A DNA stretch of 60,000 bases from Takakia lepidozioides. Lineage: Eukaryota > Streptophyta > Takakiopsida > Takakiales > Takakiaceae. The position numbers were made by a program, and so were the translations under genes. Shown piece after piece: positions 39,763-51,095 of the stretch (positions are counted from its first letter, which is position 1; each line of letters starts with the position of its first letter). The DNA lies in assembly GCA_030704615.1 (NCBI GenBank), contig CM060734.1, forward strand, positions 53,028,042 through 53,088,041, in the 5' to 3' direction. The notes beneath the pieces were generated by a model. That model had not been told where the DNA came from and did no database searches. It worked only from the letters and a program-made list of their open reading frames with translations.

Positions 39763-40790
39763 TCATCTAAACAATACCCAATGTATTCTTGGACGGGAAC
39801 GCCATGGTGTGCATTGACATAACAACCATGGGATGTCATTGCCAGCTGAAGCTAACCAACCCAAGAGAAAGAAAAGATAGAATCTATTACATGAAGATGC
39901 ACACTTGCTCCTGCATACAAAAGAACAAAACATTAGGATTACATGAAATGGCATACCAGTGGGCATTGATAATGTTGTTGTAAACGACAACATTAGGGGG
40001 TGTGCCCTCACTCTTTGCTCTCTGAAACCAGTGTTCTGCAGCACTTTCCACATCCCCAAACACAAGACTACGCTTCGTTCAGCCATATCATCAAACACTT
40101 GACGTGCCCCTTTCATGTGCCCACATTTGGCATACATGTTAACAAGGGTATTTTCCAGAGTTATGAAAGACGCAATTCCAGTTTTCATGAGTCAGCATGG
40201 ACCTCTTTGCCCTTTTCCAGGTCTCGTAGGCTGGCACACGCATTGACAACCAAAATGAATGTGACCTTGTTGGGCATCACTGCTTCCCGTATCATTTGCT
40301 CATACAATTGGAGAGCCTCCTTACCCCATCCATGTTGAGCATATCCTGAGATCATCACATTCCATGAGACCACATCTCGTTCATCCATAGTGTCAAACAC
40401 ACTACGTGCATTTCTTATGCTCCCACATTTAACATACATGGCAACAAGGGCAGTGCCAACAATTCCAGCCGTGACGATGTTAGCATGGAGTCTGGATCTC
40501 CTTGCCCTTATCCAGCTCTCCTAAACTGGCACACTCCTTGACAACAGAAATGAACGTAACCTTGTTGGGTGTCATCCCTTCCTGCATCATTTGCTGATAG
40601 ACCTCAAAGGCCTCCCTAACACATCCATATTTCACATATCCTGCCATCATCGTAGTCCATGTAAACACATCACGTTTAGGGATCGTGTCAAACAAATGGC
40701 ATGCATCCACCACGCTTCCACACGTCACATACATGTTGACAAGGGTGTTGAGTACAAATAAGTTCGGCGTGTATTTACAAATAAGTTCTT
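39763..40790 (-). pseudogene. PPR gene remnant (minus), duplicate of 20526-21790
   Basis: PPR units include MYVTCGSVVDACHLFDTIP, VFTWTTMMAGYVKYGCVREA, SVFDTMDERDVVSWNVMISG and MYAKCGHMKGARQVFDDMAE. Compared with its partner, the N-terminal leader is deleted at about 40775-40785. It ends without an E domain. Confidence 0.85.
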
Positions 40791-42365
40791 GACTCCAACA
40801 ATTGCATCTGATTCAATCCTGCCATCCTGTCTGATTCAAGAACCTTAGTATAGAGTTTTCCAACCAGACTCCCAAAATATATCTCAAATCTCCTCAGGGC
40901 CTCAAGACAGATTTCTTATCAAGACAGGCTTGATGCTGCTTGATTCCAACAATTGCATCTGATTCAACCCTGCAATCCTGTCGGATTCAAAACTCTTACT
41001 ATAAGCTTTTCAAGTCAGACTCCCAAAATATATCTCAAATCTCCTCAGAACCTCAAAACTCTCATCAAGACAGGCCACATATTAGCAGGTCTACAAAACT
41101 AGTTCTGCAGATACATCGTTATTTTGCTGATGATTCAAGGTATCCAACTCAAACAGATAGAATTGTTACTCTTTATTCTCAATGTATGAGATGTCCTAAA
41201 CGTCCTCAATCAAGACATCCTCACCTTATCAAACCTGATATTGCACCACTGTGAAAGATCTGAGAAGTACTCTTGCCAGAGCTGTTCTGTGATGGGTGTA
41301 AGACTACAAGAACATGAGAATTTTGCCTCACTCAAACTTCAAGAACATGCAGTCAGCTCCACATAAGAAGACACATCTGTGAGGAGGTGGTATTCAAACT
41401 CAGTTATCACTCCCATCATCGGAGTCAGTTACACAATCTCCACATCAAAACATGCATTGGCTCAACATGCCATGAGCATAGGATGTGCCCAGCTTGTACC
41501 ATCTAAGAAGTCAAGATATAGCATGGACAACTCCTCGGACACCCTCGTATTGGGAGAGAGGCCAGTACTCTCCTCTCCCTCTTTTTTGGAATAATAAACA
41601 GAAGGGGACAGAGGCCCCAAAACGAATTCAAAAGCGCAAGGAGAAATAAACCTTGCCAAACAACAGGGGCCGGAGCACTGCCCTATAGTCAGCCCCCTGA
41701 AAACAGAAAAAGATAGAGAAAAGAGGGACAAAGCCAAAGCCCCATAGCCCCAAGCCAACCACTGGGCCAGCAAGAGCGGAGAACCAAGGGATTCACGCAC
41801 TCTCTCCTCTCTTTTATGTCATTGCCCTGGGAGGAGCATTTATTTCTCAAGACCACCTTCACAAGGTGCTAATCAGTTGCCTGATTTTCCAGTATTTTGT
41901 TGTGTTCTCCACCGTGGTTCCTTGCTATCCTTCTCTACCCTTTCACAAGCATGATGTGACTGGCAGTGCCATCACCAACACAGTTCCCATGTGTGTCAGA
42001 CTGGGACTGGAGAACGAGTGTTAGAATCAACACAATATTTTTTGGCATGATGTTTACCCACCCTCACACAATTACTCAATTCCCTGTGGTATCCACAACA
42101 AGGTCGAGGGGGTTACTATCCCAAAGGAACCATGTGTTCAAGGGTTTCTCATTGCCAATATTCGTAGGAACTGCTCATGAGAACATCCTTCTCCGCCATT
42201 ATCCATCCTTCATGGAGACAGGCATTGCGTTGACGGAATCACAACACTGCTGTCACATCCGGGGCACTAGCCCTATAATCTTACTCTGACGAAGAACCTG
42301 ATGGGCTGTCCTCCCCCTAAAGATGGTACGTCACACGGCCTAAGGGTCCACGGAATCTATGGCAA
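40791..42365. repeat. Duplicated non-coding segment (partner 21791-23270)
   Basis: Direct copy with small indels. Homology to the first block ends at GGCAACGAC (42361-42369), where the sequence switches to an inverted piece of 23.5-23.8 kb. Confidence 0.75.
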
Positions 42366-42718
42366 CGACTTCATTTCATGATTTGAAGGTTCCCCAGTGC
42401 CACGATGGCTTGAAATCTGTAGCAGTCCCCTTCGATCTCTTTCGTGTTGCGGTTTTGTTGCTACTCGTTTCCTCTTCATCTTTTCTTTTCGACAGCGTAC
42501 TCGGGGCAACTTCTGTTCGCGCAATCGGAAGACTTATCGAAGGCCCTTTCTTCTTGGGTGAAAGGGCGGGAGGCCTCACATCGTGCAGCAGATTAATGGA
42601 CCGGGCCGTGGAGTTGAACCCGACGTCCACCTTGGCAACGCCGTGCCCGAGACCCTTGCAAGTGGTTGTGAAGCCTCCTCAGCCTGCAGGGAGACTCAAG
42701 AAAGGTACATTCCGGTAG
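42359..42718 (+). pseudogene. Unrecognised exon-like fragment, inverted relative to 23471-23800
   Basis: The frame reads LGATSVRAIGRLIEGPFF, LTSCSRLMDRAVELNP and PLQVVVKPPQPAGRL. It is framed by two breakpoints (42365 and about 42715), after which the inverted copy of the Gly/Pro-rich module begins. Confidence 0.4.
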
Positions 42719-43845
42719 CCTCTACTGTCCAGGTTATCTATGCATTAGGCGTTCCTTGTGTCAGGTTGCTGACCCTGTTTGAGTGACTATTTAGGCCTCA
42801 CTTGCTTTCCTGACCACACTGAAGGAAGAGGGAGTGGGAGAGACTTTACATCTGACACAGATATCTTTGGACTGGAAATCAGTCTGGCTTGGCATAAGTG
42901 TTGGCAATGCAAAATTAAATTTGCATAGGAAGCATAGAAGATTGGCAAATCATCTTCAAAATTTTCGTGGAAGAAACCACATCGGAAAGAACCCATTTTG
43001 CCATTGTACAATGTCCAAGAACAAATGTGACTGCAGTAGCTATTATGGGAAAATGTATTTGAGGTTTGCTCCCCTCATTAGATGGCTGCCTTCCCATCAC
43101 TTATCCCAAAGACAAAAATCCCCCCTTCTCAATCACATTCCCGGTCCGTATTCCCCCCTAGTACAAAGCAGTGTAGGGATGGCAGACAAATGCCAGTTGA
43201 ACATCTATTACAGGGACTTGAATCAGCCTAGAGCAACCAGCAGCCCCTGTCCCTCTGATCTATCCTTCAAGACTAGATGCCCCTGGCAGGGCCCGCAGTC
43301 AAATCCCCACCCCCTAAGGCCAGCCCCTGTGCCTATATTATTCCCCTCAGGGGGCCTTGTGATATATGTATTATTCTAGTGACGACTAAAGGTGGGATAC
43401 TAGTTTTAGTGTAGGGCTGGAATAGGATGCCATAGTGACACATCATGGTCACCATGTCATCATCGCCACATCATTGTCGCCACTTTTTTGGCTAGAAAAC
43501 AACAAAGAAAACAAAAAAGGATTTTGAAAATCTATTTTACAAATCTGCTCTAATATCGCTTGCTTTCTAGTGATCGAGACCAATGACCATCGTCAACAAT
43601 CATACAACAGTGACTGTAGGGAAAGAAAACTCAGTCCATGACCATTTTTGATTCATTCAAATGAAATGGCTGACATACAAGATCAAAAAAACTTTGAATG
43701 TTTCAACTAGCTACACTTCTGTGCAGACTAGGCAATCTTGCAGCTTGAAGGTCTGATATGGAATCCATCCTAGTCCTTCTACTGAAATCATGGATAACCA
43801 TGACCACTTGCCCATGCCATAGTTTTCTAACTGAGGAGAATGGTA
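42719..43845. repeat. Inverted 3' flank segment
   Basis: Reverse complement of 36942-38070 with very few differences. With 36129-38070 it forms arms of a large inverted repeat whose loop is about 4.6 kb. Confidence 0.85.
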
Positions 43846-45075
43846 CTATGGATGATTAGTAACGTAATAAACCTCATTACCATAACCAGTACTTGCACAT
43901 GTCACAGCTTGTGGAGGAGGCACAACGGGAACGCCACCGCTGGGATATCTTGGAAAGCCACCAATGGGAAATCCTAGACCACCGCCGCCGGGAAACAAAC
44001 CTACGCCACTGGGATGTCCTGGAAAGCCACCATTGGGAAATCCCGTACCGCCGCCGCCGCCGGGGAACAAATTGGGATAACCTCCGAAATGTCCAAAACT
44101 TCCAAACGGATGAGGATGGCCTAGGAATGGATGTTTAGCGTCGAAGTACTTCATATTACCATACCCGCTTGCCGATGCCATAGCTTCTAGAGGAGGCACA
44201 CCGGGAAATCCTGGAAAACCACCACTGGGATATCCTCCAAAGCCACCAAGGGGATGTCCTGGAAAGCCGCCACTGGGATATCCTGGGAAGCCACCACTAG
44301 GAAATCCTGGACTGCTGCCGCCGGGAAACAAACCGGGATCACCTCCGAAATGTCCAATACTTCCTCCTCCGACACTGGGATGTCCTGGAAAGCCACCACT
44401 GGGATATCCTGGAAAGCCACCAATGGGATGTCCTGGAAAGCCAACACTCGGATATCCTGGAAAGCCACCACTGGGAAATCCTCGACTACCGCCGCCGGGA
44501 AACAAACCGGGATCACCTCCGAAATGACCAATACTTCCTCCCCCGCCACTGGGATATCCTGGGAAGCCACCACTGGGATATCCTGGAAGGCCACCACTGG
44601 GATATCCTGGGAAGCCACCACTGGGATATCCTGGAAGGCCACCACTGGGATATCCTGGGAAGCCACCACTGGGATATCCTGGAAGGCCATCACTGGGAAA
44701 TCCTGGACCGAGGCCGCCGATATTGGGATAATCTCCGACATGTCCAAATCTTCCATGACTTTTTTCACTACTATTGAGGTTATTGCCAATACCTCCATCA
44801 GGAATTCCTTCATCGCTTGGATTTCTACTCTGAGAACCATCACCATCGGGCCCTAGAGGACTTCCTAGGGCTCCAAGATCATGACCAACAGAAGGCCCAA
44901 AACTACTCAAATGACTAGGATCACTAGCTTTGTTGTTGAGGTCCAAATCACCTAGCACAACACCCTCTGAATCATGCTTGTTCCCAACACCTTCACTTGC
45001 AGCTTGCACACTCCCTATTAACAAAATCAGAAACAAGAGGGAAGGCACCATACAAATTTGTTGCACGGTCTTCAT
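43846..45075 (-). CDS. Secreted Gly/Pro-rich repeat protein, copy 4 (intact, longest)
   Basis: 409 residues from the ATG at 45075. Same layout as copy 2: signal peptide, acidic region, GGFPGYPS repeats and conserved C-terminus with YGNEVYYVTNHP. It has additional GGLPGYPSGGFPGYPS units and one more unit in the second block, so length variation is by whole repeats. Promoter TATA at 45189-45196. Role inferred as extracellular structural protein from signal peptide and composition only. Confidence 0.85.
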   Translation of the reverse strand: MKTVQQICMVPSLLFLILLIGSVQAASEGVGNKHDSEGVVLGDLDLNNKASDPSHLSSFGPSVGHDLGALGSPLGPDGDGSQSRNPSDEGIPDGGIGNNLNSSEKSHGRFGHVGDYPNIGGLGPGFPSDGLPGYPSGGFPGYPSGGLPGYPSGGFPGYPSGGLPGYPSGGFPGYPSGGGGSIGHFGGDPGLFPGGGSRGFPSGGFPGYPSVGFPGHPIGGFPGYPSGGFPGHPSVGGGSIGHFGGDPGLFPGGSSPGFPSGGFPGYPSGGFPGHPLGGFGGYPSGGFPGFPGVPPLEAMASASGYGNMKYFDAKHPFLGHPHPFGSFGHFGGYPNLFPGGGGGTGFPNGGFPGHPSGVGLFPGGGGLGFPIGGFPRYPSGGVPVVPPPQAVTCASTGYGNEVYYVTNHP

Positions 45076-45188
45076 TGCAAGCAATCAATCCTTTAGCTGG
45101 ACCTAAACCTCTTCCTCTCTTCCCAACTCTATAGCAAGATCACGCAGACGCACACACAAGTTGTTGGTAAGCCGCTCCAAAGACTTAG

Positions 45189-45196
45189 TTTATATA
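45189..45196 (-). promoter_or_regulatory. TATA box of Gly/Pro-rich gene copy 4
   Basis: TATATAAA on the minus strand, conserved with copies 1 and 2. Confidence 0.65.
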
Positions 45197-45269
45197 GTGA
45201 TTGAAGGCCAAGGCCTTGAGCAGCATACTGATAAACATAGCTGCTGTTGGGCACTATAGTAGTGTCCAT

Positions 45270-45358
45270 AGATTTTTCTTTTCTTAAAAAAAGAAAAAAG
45301 AAAAGTGTCTTCGGACTCAGTTTTCTTGTTTTTCTCTTTTCTTTTCTTTTCTTTTCTC
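45270..45358. repeat. AAGAA/TTTTC-rich tract
   Basis: Shorter version of the tract at 27420-27511, again separating the truncated PPR sequence from the Gly/Pro-rich promoter. Confidence 0.8.
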
Positions 45359-45362
45359 CAAA

Positions 45363-46509
45363 TTTAGATATGATGTCACCATGGACCTCTCTGCCCTTTT
45401 CCAGGGCTCCTAGGCTGGAACATGCATTGAGAACACAAATGAAAGTGACCTTGTTGGGCTTCACCCCCTCCTGTTGCATCTGCTCGTAGATCTGGACAGC
45501 CTCCCTACCACACCCATGTTGGGCATATCCTGCTATCATCACACTCCATGAGACCACATTTCGTTTAGCCATACTGTCAAATACTTGTTGCGCATCCCTC
45601 ATGCTCCCGCATTTGGCGTACATGTCAACAAGGACAGTCTCCAAATTTATATATGGTGCAATTCCAACTTTAATAATGTCACCATGGACGACTTTCCCCA
45701 TTTCCAAGGCTCCTAGGCTGGCAAAAGCATTGATAACACAAACGAAATGTGACCCTGTCGGGCTTCACACCTTGTTGTTGCATTTGTTCATAGATATTGA
45801 AAGCCTCCCTGCCACAACCGTGTTGAGCATATCCTGTTATCCTGGCATTCCATGATACCACATCTGGTTTGGCCATATTGTCAAATACGTGATGGGCATC
45901 CCTCATGCTTCCACATTGGCATCCATGTCCACAAGGCTATTCTCCAAGTTTACATAGGACACAATTCCAGCTTTGATTATGTCAGAATGGATGTCTTTAC
46001 CCTTTTGCAGGGCTCCTAGGCTAGCACACACTCTGAGAACACAAATGAATGTGACTCTGTCAGGCATGACCCCCTCTCGTTGCATTTATGCTTGGCATAT
46101 CCTGCCATCATTGTTGTCCATGTACACAGATCTCGTTGAGACATTTTGTCAAATACTCGGCGTGCAGCCACAACACTCCCACATTTGGCATACATTTTAA
46201 CAAGGGTGCTGAGTAGAAAGATGCTTGGCTCCAATCCACTTTGAACAATGTGGGCATGCACCTGCAAGGCCTTTCATTCTGATGCACTCTTGCAAGAGAG
46301 ACAGATAAGTATTGCAGTCTGCCCTTGTTCAAAATGTGCAGCGCCTCTTTCAGTCGTCCTGTCTTACATAGTTCCCTCACAACCCCACAAGCACAAGAGG
46401 AGTCCTCGATATGTCCCTCTAGTCGTTCTTTTTCAATAGAAGTGATGATTGTGAAGGTGCTATCCCTTCCACCAAATTTTTGTCCAACAACCAACTGTGC
46501 TTGATTCAC
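45363..46509 (-). pseudogene. PPR gene (minus), disrupted; empty-site paralogue of the retrotransposon target
   Basis: Read from 46509: VVGQKFGGRDSTFTIITS, VVRELCKTGRLKEALHILN, then units with LLSTLVKMYAKCGSVVAARR, VNLENSLVDMDANVEA, GYAQHGCGREAFNIYEQMQQ and LETVLVDMYAKCGSMRDAQQ. A unit is collapsed near 46085-46100 and frames shift near 45900 and 45750. It matches 3017-3543 plus 15755-16190 joined without the element, and shows the uninterrupted target at 45785-45800. It stops at the TTTTC tract with no E/DYW domains. Confidence 0.87.
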
Positions 46510-46699
46510 CCCTGCCTTCCTGCATGACCCGTGATTCTTAGTTACAAGCCTATATACTCAAACCTGTAGACTCAAACTCAAATGATGTATCTGAAAGCTC
46601 CCAGGGACTTAGAAGGAAGAGGGCAGGCTTCTTACGACAGATTAGCAAAGTTGCAAAGACTACTAAAGTCATTTAGATTGCATATGACCTGTGCCAATT

Positions 46700-47900
46700 C
46701 TGTTTATTTGAGGTTAGAATGCATAATCAGCATCAAAACAAAACCTGTTGTATTCTTGGCCTGGAGCTCCATGGTGTAATCATCACCTCGTTGTGCTTGA
46801 CGTGCAGCTAGCTCTGATTTCACCCAAGGAGGGTTCGACCAATTCTCAATCCAAAGGACCTCCTTTGTGTGGTTATGTTGGCAATCTGGAGTTCTCTGTG
46901 CAAACCACGATGTGGCAGCTGAACAACCATATAGCATCAATGAAAGCCTTGCAAAGACCAGGGTACAACCACCAAAGAATAACAACCTACTGATACCAAC
47001 AGTTGGTTGCATTTCGAAAACAAAGGGGGATGTTAAGCAAATGGAGAGACATTCCACACAACATCAGCATGCCCAAATTTAAAAGCGCTCCTTGCCAAGC
47101 TCTTCCATGTCCTGGATGAAGAAAGCCTTACCTTGTCTGACCACTCCAAAGGATCTGAGAAAAACCCATGCAAAACTGTTCTATGCTCATTGCTTGGCCT
47201 GCATGCCAGAACTTGATAAGAAATGATAACTTCGCCAGATTCTGATTGGGGCAGTCTCTCTTGTGCGAGTGTAGCTTCAGGGACCATTTCAGCAAGTCTC
47301 TTTCTATTCCTCATACCCACAGCAAACATAAAACAAGGGTTTAGGGGAAGATTTTGAAGGAGTTTGAATTGGGTAACTACCAAGCTAGATTAATTGTCGC
47401 TCATATTGACATTCCTCTAATGGAGCTCCATGTTCACACCAGAATGATAGCCATACAATGACATCCATCCATGATGACATTTTGCTCAAAATGGAGTCAA
47501 GGTAGCTAGCTCTGCAAGCAGCATTAAACTGACTTCCAATTCAAAGCACCTTTTTTGTATACTGTCTGGTAATCTTGAGTTTTTCATGAAAAGCACCGCG
47601 CTGCAAATGGGCAGCAATAGCTTTAACTACCACCTTGTATAGACCTGGCTATAACCACAGAAACTCTACAAGCGAGAGTCTTTTGACAAGAGTCTGCAAC
47701 AAAACAACTTCAAGCTACTGTGGATTCACAAAAATCATCTGACAAAAGACCCAGACACAGATCATCAATTGAAACCATTGTCCACCACTGCAAAGGATCA
47801 GAGGTGATGTCCTGCCAAAGCTGTTCGATACTTACAGCTTGACCTGCAACACCAGCAACACATAGATTTTCAGCAGATCCTAATTCTCTCTGGCTCTCTG
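46700..47900 (-). pseudogene. PDF-motif exons upstream of the minus-strand PPR gene
   Basis: Half-motif exons on the minus strand: IEQLWQDITSDPLQWW (about 47776-47850), a FFSDPLEWSDK exon (about 47132-47195), and TPDCQHNHTKEVLWIENWSN followed by PPWVKSEL (about 46770-46920). Together these are PDF motifs as in OSB single-stranded DNA-binding proteins. The intervening sequence is intron-like. The mirror-image exons are at 49608-50850. Confidence 0.65.
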
Positions 47901-47989
47901 GGCTCTCTCCACGCACAGCGTGACTGGCGGTGCCAATTGTCAGGGCTAGAGCAGCATTATTTTTTTCCTGGTGCCAGAACTATACCACC

Positions 47990-49460
47990 TCTTCTAACTG
48001 TCCATGGAATCTATGGCAACGACAACCTTTCTCTCTCTCCCCCTCGATATACCAGAAGATTCCAGGGGATACAAGAGAAGCTTATGGAAGGAGGACAACG
48101 TTGTTGTTGACGATTACACTCACGTTTCTCTACATTCCCATTTATGCCCACAAAGTGAATCCCTAGCTGGGTCCTTGAGAATTTGGAGCCTGGAGCACTC
48201 CGCGCAAAAGGCTACCAGAATGTACCTTTCTTGAGTCTCCCTGCAGGCTGAGGAGGCGTCACAACCATCACTTGCAAGGGTCTCGGGTTCAGCTCCACGG
48301 CCCGGTCCATTAATCTGCTGCACGATGTGAGGCTCCCCGCCCTTCCACCCAAGAAGACAGGGCCTTCGATAAGTCTTCAGATTGCGCGAACAGAAGTTGC
48401 CCCGAGTACGTTGTCGTAAAGAAAAGATGAAGTGGAAACGAGTAGCAACAAAACCGCAACAAGAAAGAGATCGAAGGGGACTGCTACAAATTTCAAGCCA
48501 TCGTGGCAGTGGGAACCTTCACATATTCCCTGTGGGCATGACGACAATCGCAACATCCCCAGTTGGACTGTGGATTGTGAACCGTATAAGTAGAGAGCCC
48601 TCGTCCTCAGGTGAGATTGAGTTTGCAGGTGATCGTTTGCCCGTGTGACGGCCCGAAAGATTTCGCTGATTTCCCCCTGCATTTCTTGGTTTGAAAGTAT
48701 GAAGTGTCCCCTGAAAAGCTAACCTCAGCCCATGTCCATGTCAGCTCCACATCCGTCCAACTCCAGCGTTTCCCCTCGCGGGGATGGTAGCGTGCTGCTG
48801 AGCGTACGGGTTGACGCAACATTGAAGGCCCTGTCATTTCCTTCCGAGGAATGGGTGGGAGGCGTTGTGTCATGCAGCAGATTGACGGGTCAGGCTGTGG
48901 AGCTGAAATGGACACTCAGCTTTGCAATGCAAGGGCTGAGACGGTTACAAATGATGGTTCTGACGACTCCCCACCCTCCCTGGATTTCAAACAGAGGTGG
49001 ATATATGTGAGTATCTGCTCAGTTTTCTGGTTATCTGAATTGTGTGCTTTTGCAGCGATCTGGGTCCGAATTGGCTTGTCATGGTCTGACAACGGCTGGT
49101 GAGTATACACGATACCGTAGTTCTCCTCCATCAGCACTGAATATTTGAAGCTTCTGGTATAGTATGGTCCTCTGAGGAATGATTGAGAAAGAGAGTCTTA
49201 CATGTCTAGCTTGCGTCGATGGATCCGGTGGGATGCTCACCAGGTTTCTCTCAGGTGGGAATCATTACTGGGCGTTCTGGTTATCATGTCACTCCCACGA
49301 GGACTCAAATCCTATAGCAGGACCAGTGCAGAGCCAAAATTGCCAGTGTGTGAATATCGGTATAGAAAGATCCTTGAAGGTGGGCTTTGTTCCCCTGAAG
49401 GCGTACATAAATGGCATAGCTCTTGTGCACAATCAGTTAGAAGAGGTGGTATAGGCCTGG
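47990..49460. other. Centre of the inverted repeat
   Basis: The loop between the arms 46510-47990 and 49460-51090. It contains a copy of 23270-23800 (48005-48520, direct) and the exon-like segment 48735-49006. A frame at 49179-49489 is open but unrecognised. Confidence 0.6.
48735..49006 (+). other. Exon-like segment, paralogue of 23471-23800
   Basis: Reads SVRVDATLKALSFPSEEW, VVSCSRLTGQAVELKW and PHPPWISNRGGYM, with a GT donor at about 49008. It lies upstream of PDF exons and a PPR gene in the same orientation. It could be the first exon of the PDF-PPR gene, perhaps an OB-fold remnant; low certainty. Confidence 0.4.
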
Positions 49461-49607
49461 CACCAGGAAAAAAAATAATGCTGCTCTAGCCCTGACAATT
49501 GGCACCGCCAGTCACGCTGTGCGTGGAGAGAGCCCAGAGAGCCAGAGAGAATTAGGATCTGCTGAAAATCTATGTGTTGCTGGTGTTTTGATGCCGGTCA
49601 AGCTGTA

Positions 49608-50850
49608 AGTATCGAACAGCTTTGGCAGGACATCACCTCTGATTCTTTGCAGTGGTGGAACAACAGGTCTGATAAGGTGAGGCTATCTTAATTGTTACCC
49701 AAAGCATTCATCGGTCCTAGAACAAAGCATGTTAATCCCTTGTTTTACAAAGCAGGGATGAAGCTAAAAAGTGGACAATGGTTTCAATTACTTCACTCAG
49801 TGAGAATTGATGATCTGTGTCTGGGTTTTTTGTCAGATGACTTTTGTGAATCCACAGTATCTTGAAGTTGTTTTGTTGCAGACTCTTGTCAAAAGACTCT
49901 GGCTTGTAGAGTTTCTGTGGTTATAGCCCGGTCTATACAAGGTGGTAGTTAAGGCTATTGCTGCCCATTTGCAGCGCGGTATTTTTCATGAAAAACTCAA
50001 GATTACCAGACAGTATACAAAAAAGGTGCTTTGAATTGGAAGTCAGTTAAATGCTGCTTGCAGAGCTAGCTACCTTGACTCCATTTTGAGCAAAATGTCA
50101 TCATGGATGGATGTCATTGTATGGCTATCATTCTGGTGTGAACATGGAGCTCCATTGAGATTTCACAACAGAAGTCTAGATGCTGATTGGATGGTAGCTT
50201 ATAGTCTAAGGGCAGAGTCTGGTCAAATATGGGCTGTGGAGGAATGTCAATATGATCGGCAATCAATCTAGCTTGGTAGTTACCCCATTCAAACTCCTTC
50301 AATATCTTTTATGTTTGCTGTGGGTATGAGGAATAGAAAGAGACTTGGTGAAATGGTCCCTGAAGCTACACTCGCACAAGAGAGACTTCCCCAATCAGAA
50401 TCTGGCAAAGTTATCATTTCTTATCAAGTTCTGGCATGCAGGCCAAGCAATGAGCATAGAACAGCTCTGGCATGGGTTTTTCTCAGATCCTTTGCAGTGG
50501 TCAGACAAGGTAAGGCTATCTTCATCTAGGACATGGAAGAGTTTGGCAAGGAGGGCTTGTAAATTTGGCATGCTGATGTTGTGTGGAATGTCTCTCCATT
50601 TGCTTAACATCCCTCTTTGTTTTCGAAATGCAACCAACTGTTGGTATCAGTAGGTTGCTATTCTTTGGTGGTTGTACCCTGGTCTTTGCAAGGCTTTCAT
50701 TTATGCTATTTCAGCTGCCACATCGTGGTTTCCACAGAGAACTCCAGATTGCAGACATAATCACACAAAGGAGGTCCTTTGGATTGAGAATTGGTCGAAA
50801 CCTCCTTGGGTGAAATCAGAGCTAGCTGCATGTCAAGCACAACGAGGTGA
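49608..50850 (+). pseudogene. PDF-motif exons upstream of the plus-strand PPR gene
   Basis: SIEQLWQDITSDSLQWWNNR followed by a GTGAGG donor (about 49608-49677), SIEQLWHGFFSDPLQWSDK followed by GTAAGG (about 50452-50510), and RTPDCRHNHTKEVLWIENWS then KPPWVKSEL (about 50725-50835). The pattern W-x-x-F-F-x-D-P-x-x-W-W-x-N and P-D-x-x-H-K...LW...PPWV is the OSB PDF motif. It occurs as two-exon units. Confidence 0.68.
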
Positions 50851-51095
50851 CGTTTCTGATGTGGACATACACCATGGAGCTCCAGGCCAAGCATACAACA
50901 GGTTTTGTTTTGATGCTGATTATGCATTCTAACCTCAAATAAACAGAATTGGTACAGGTCATATGCAATTGCTAATCTGTTGTAAGCAGCCTGCCCTCAT
51001 CCTTCAAAGTCCCTAGGAGCTTTCAGATATATCATTTGAGTTTGAGTCTACAGGTTTGAGTATATAGGTTTGTAACTAACAATCACGGGTCATGC

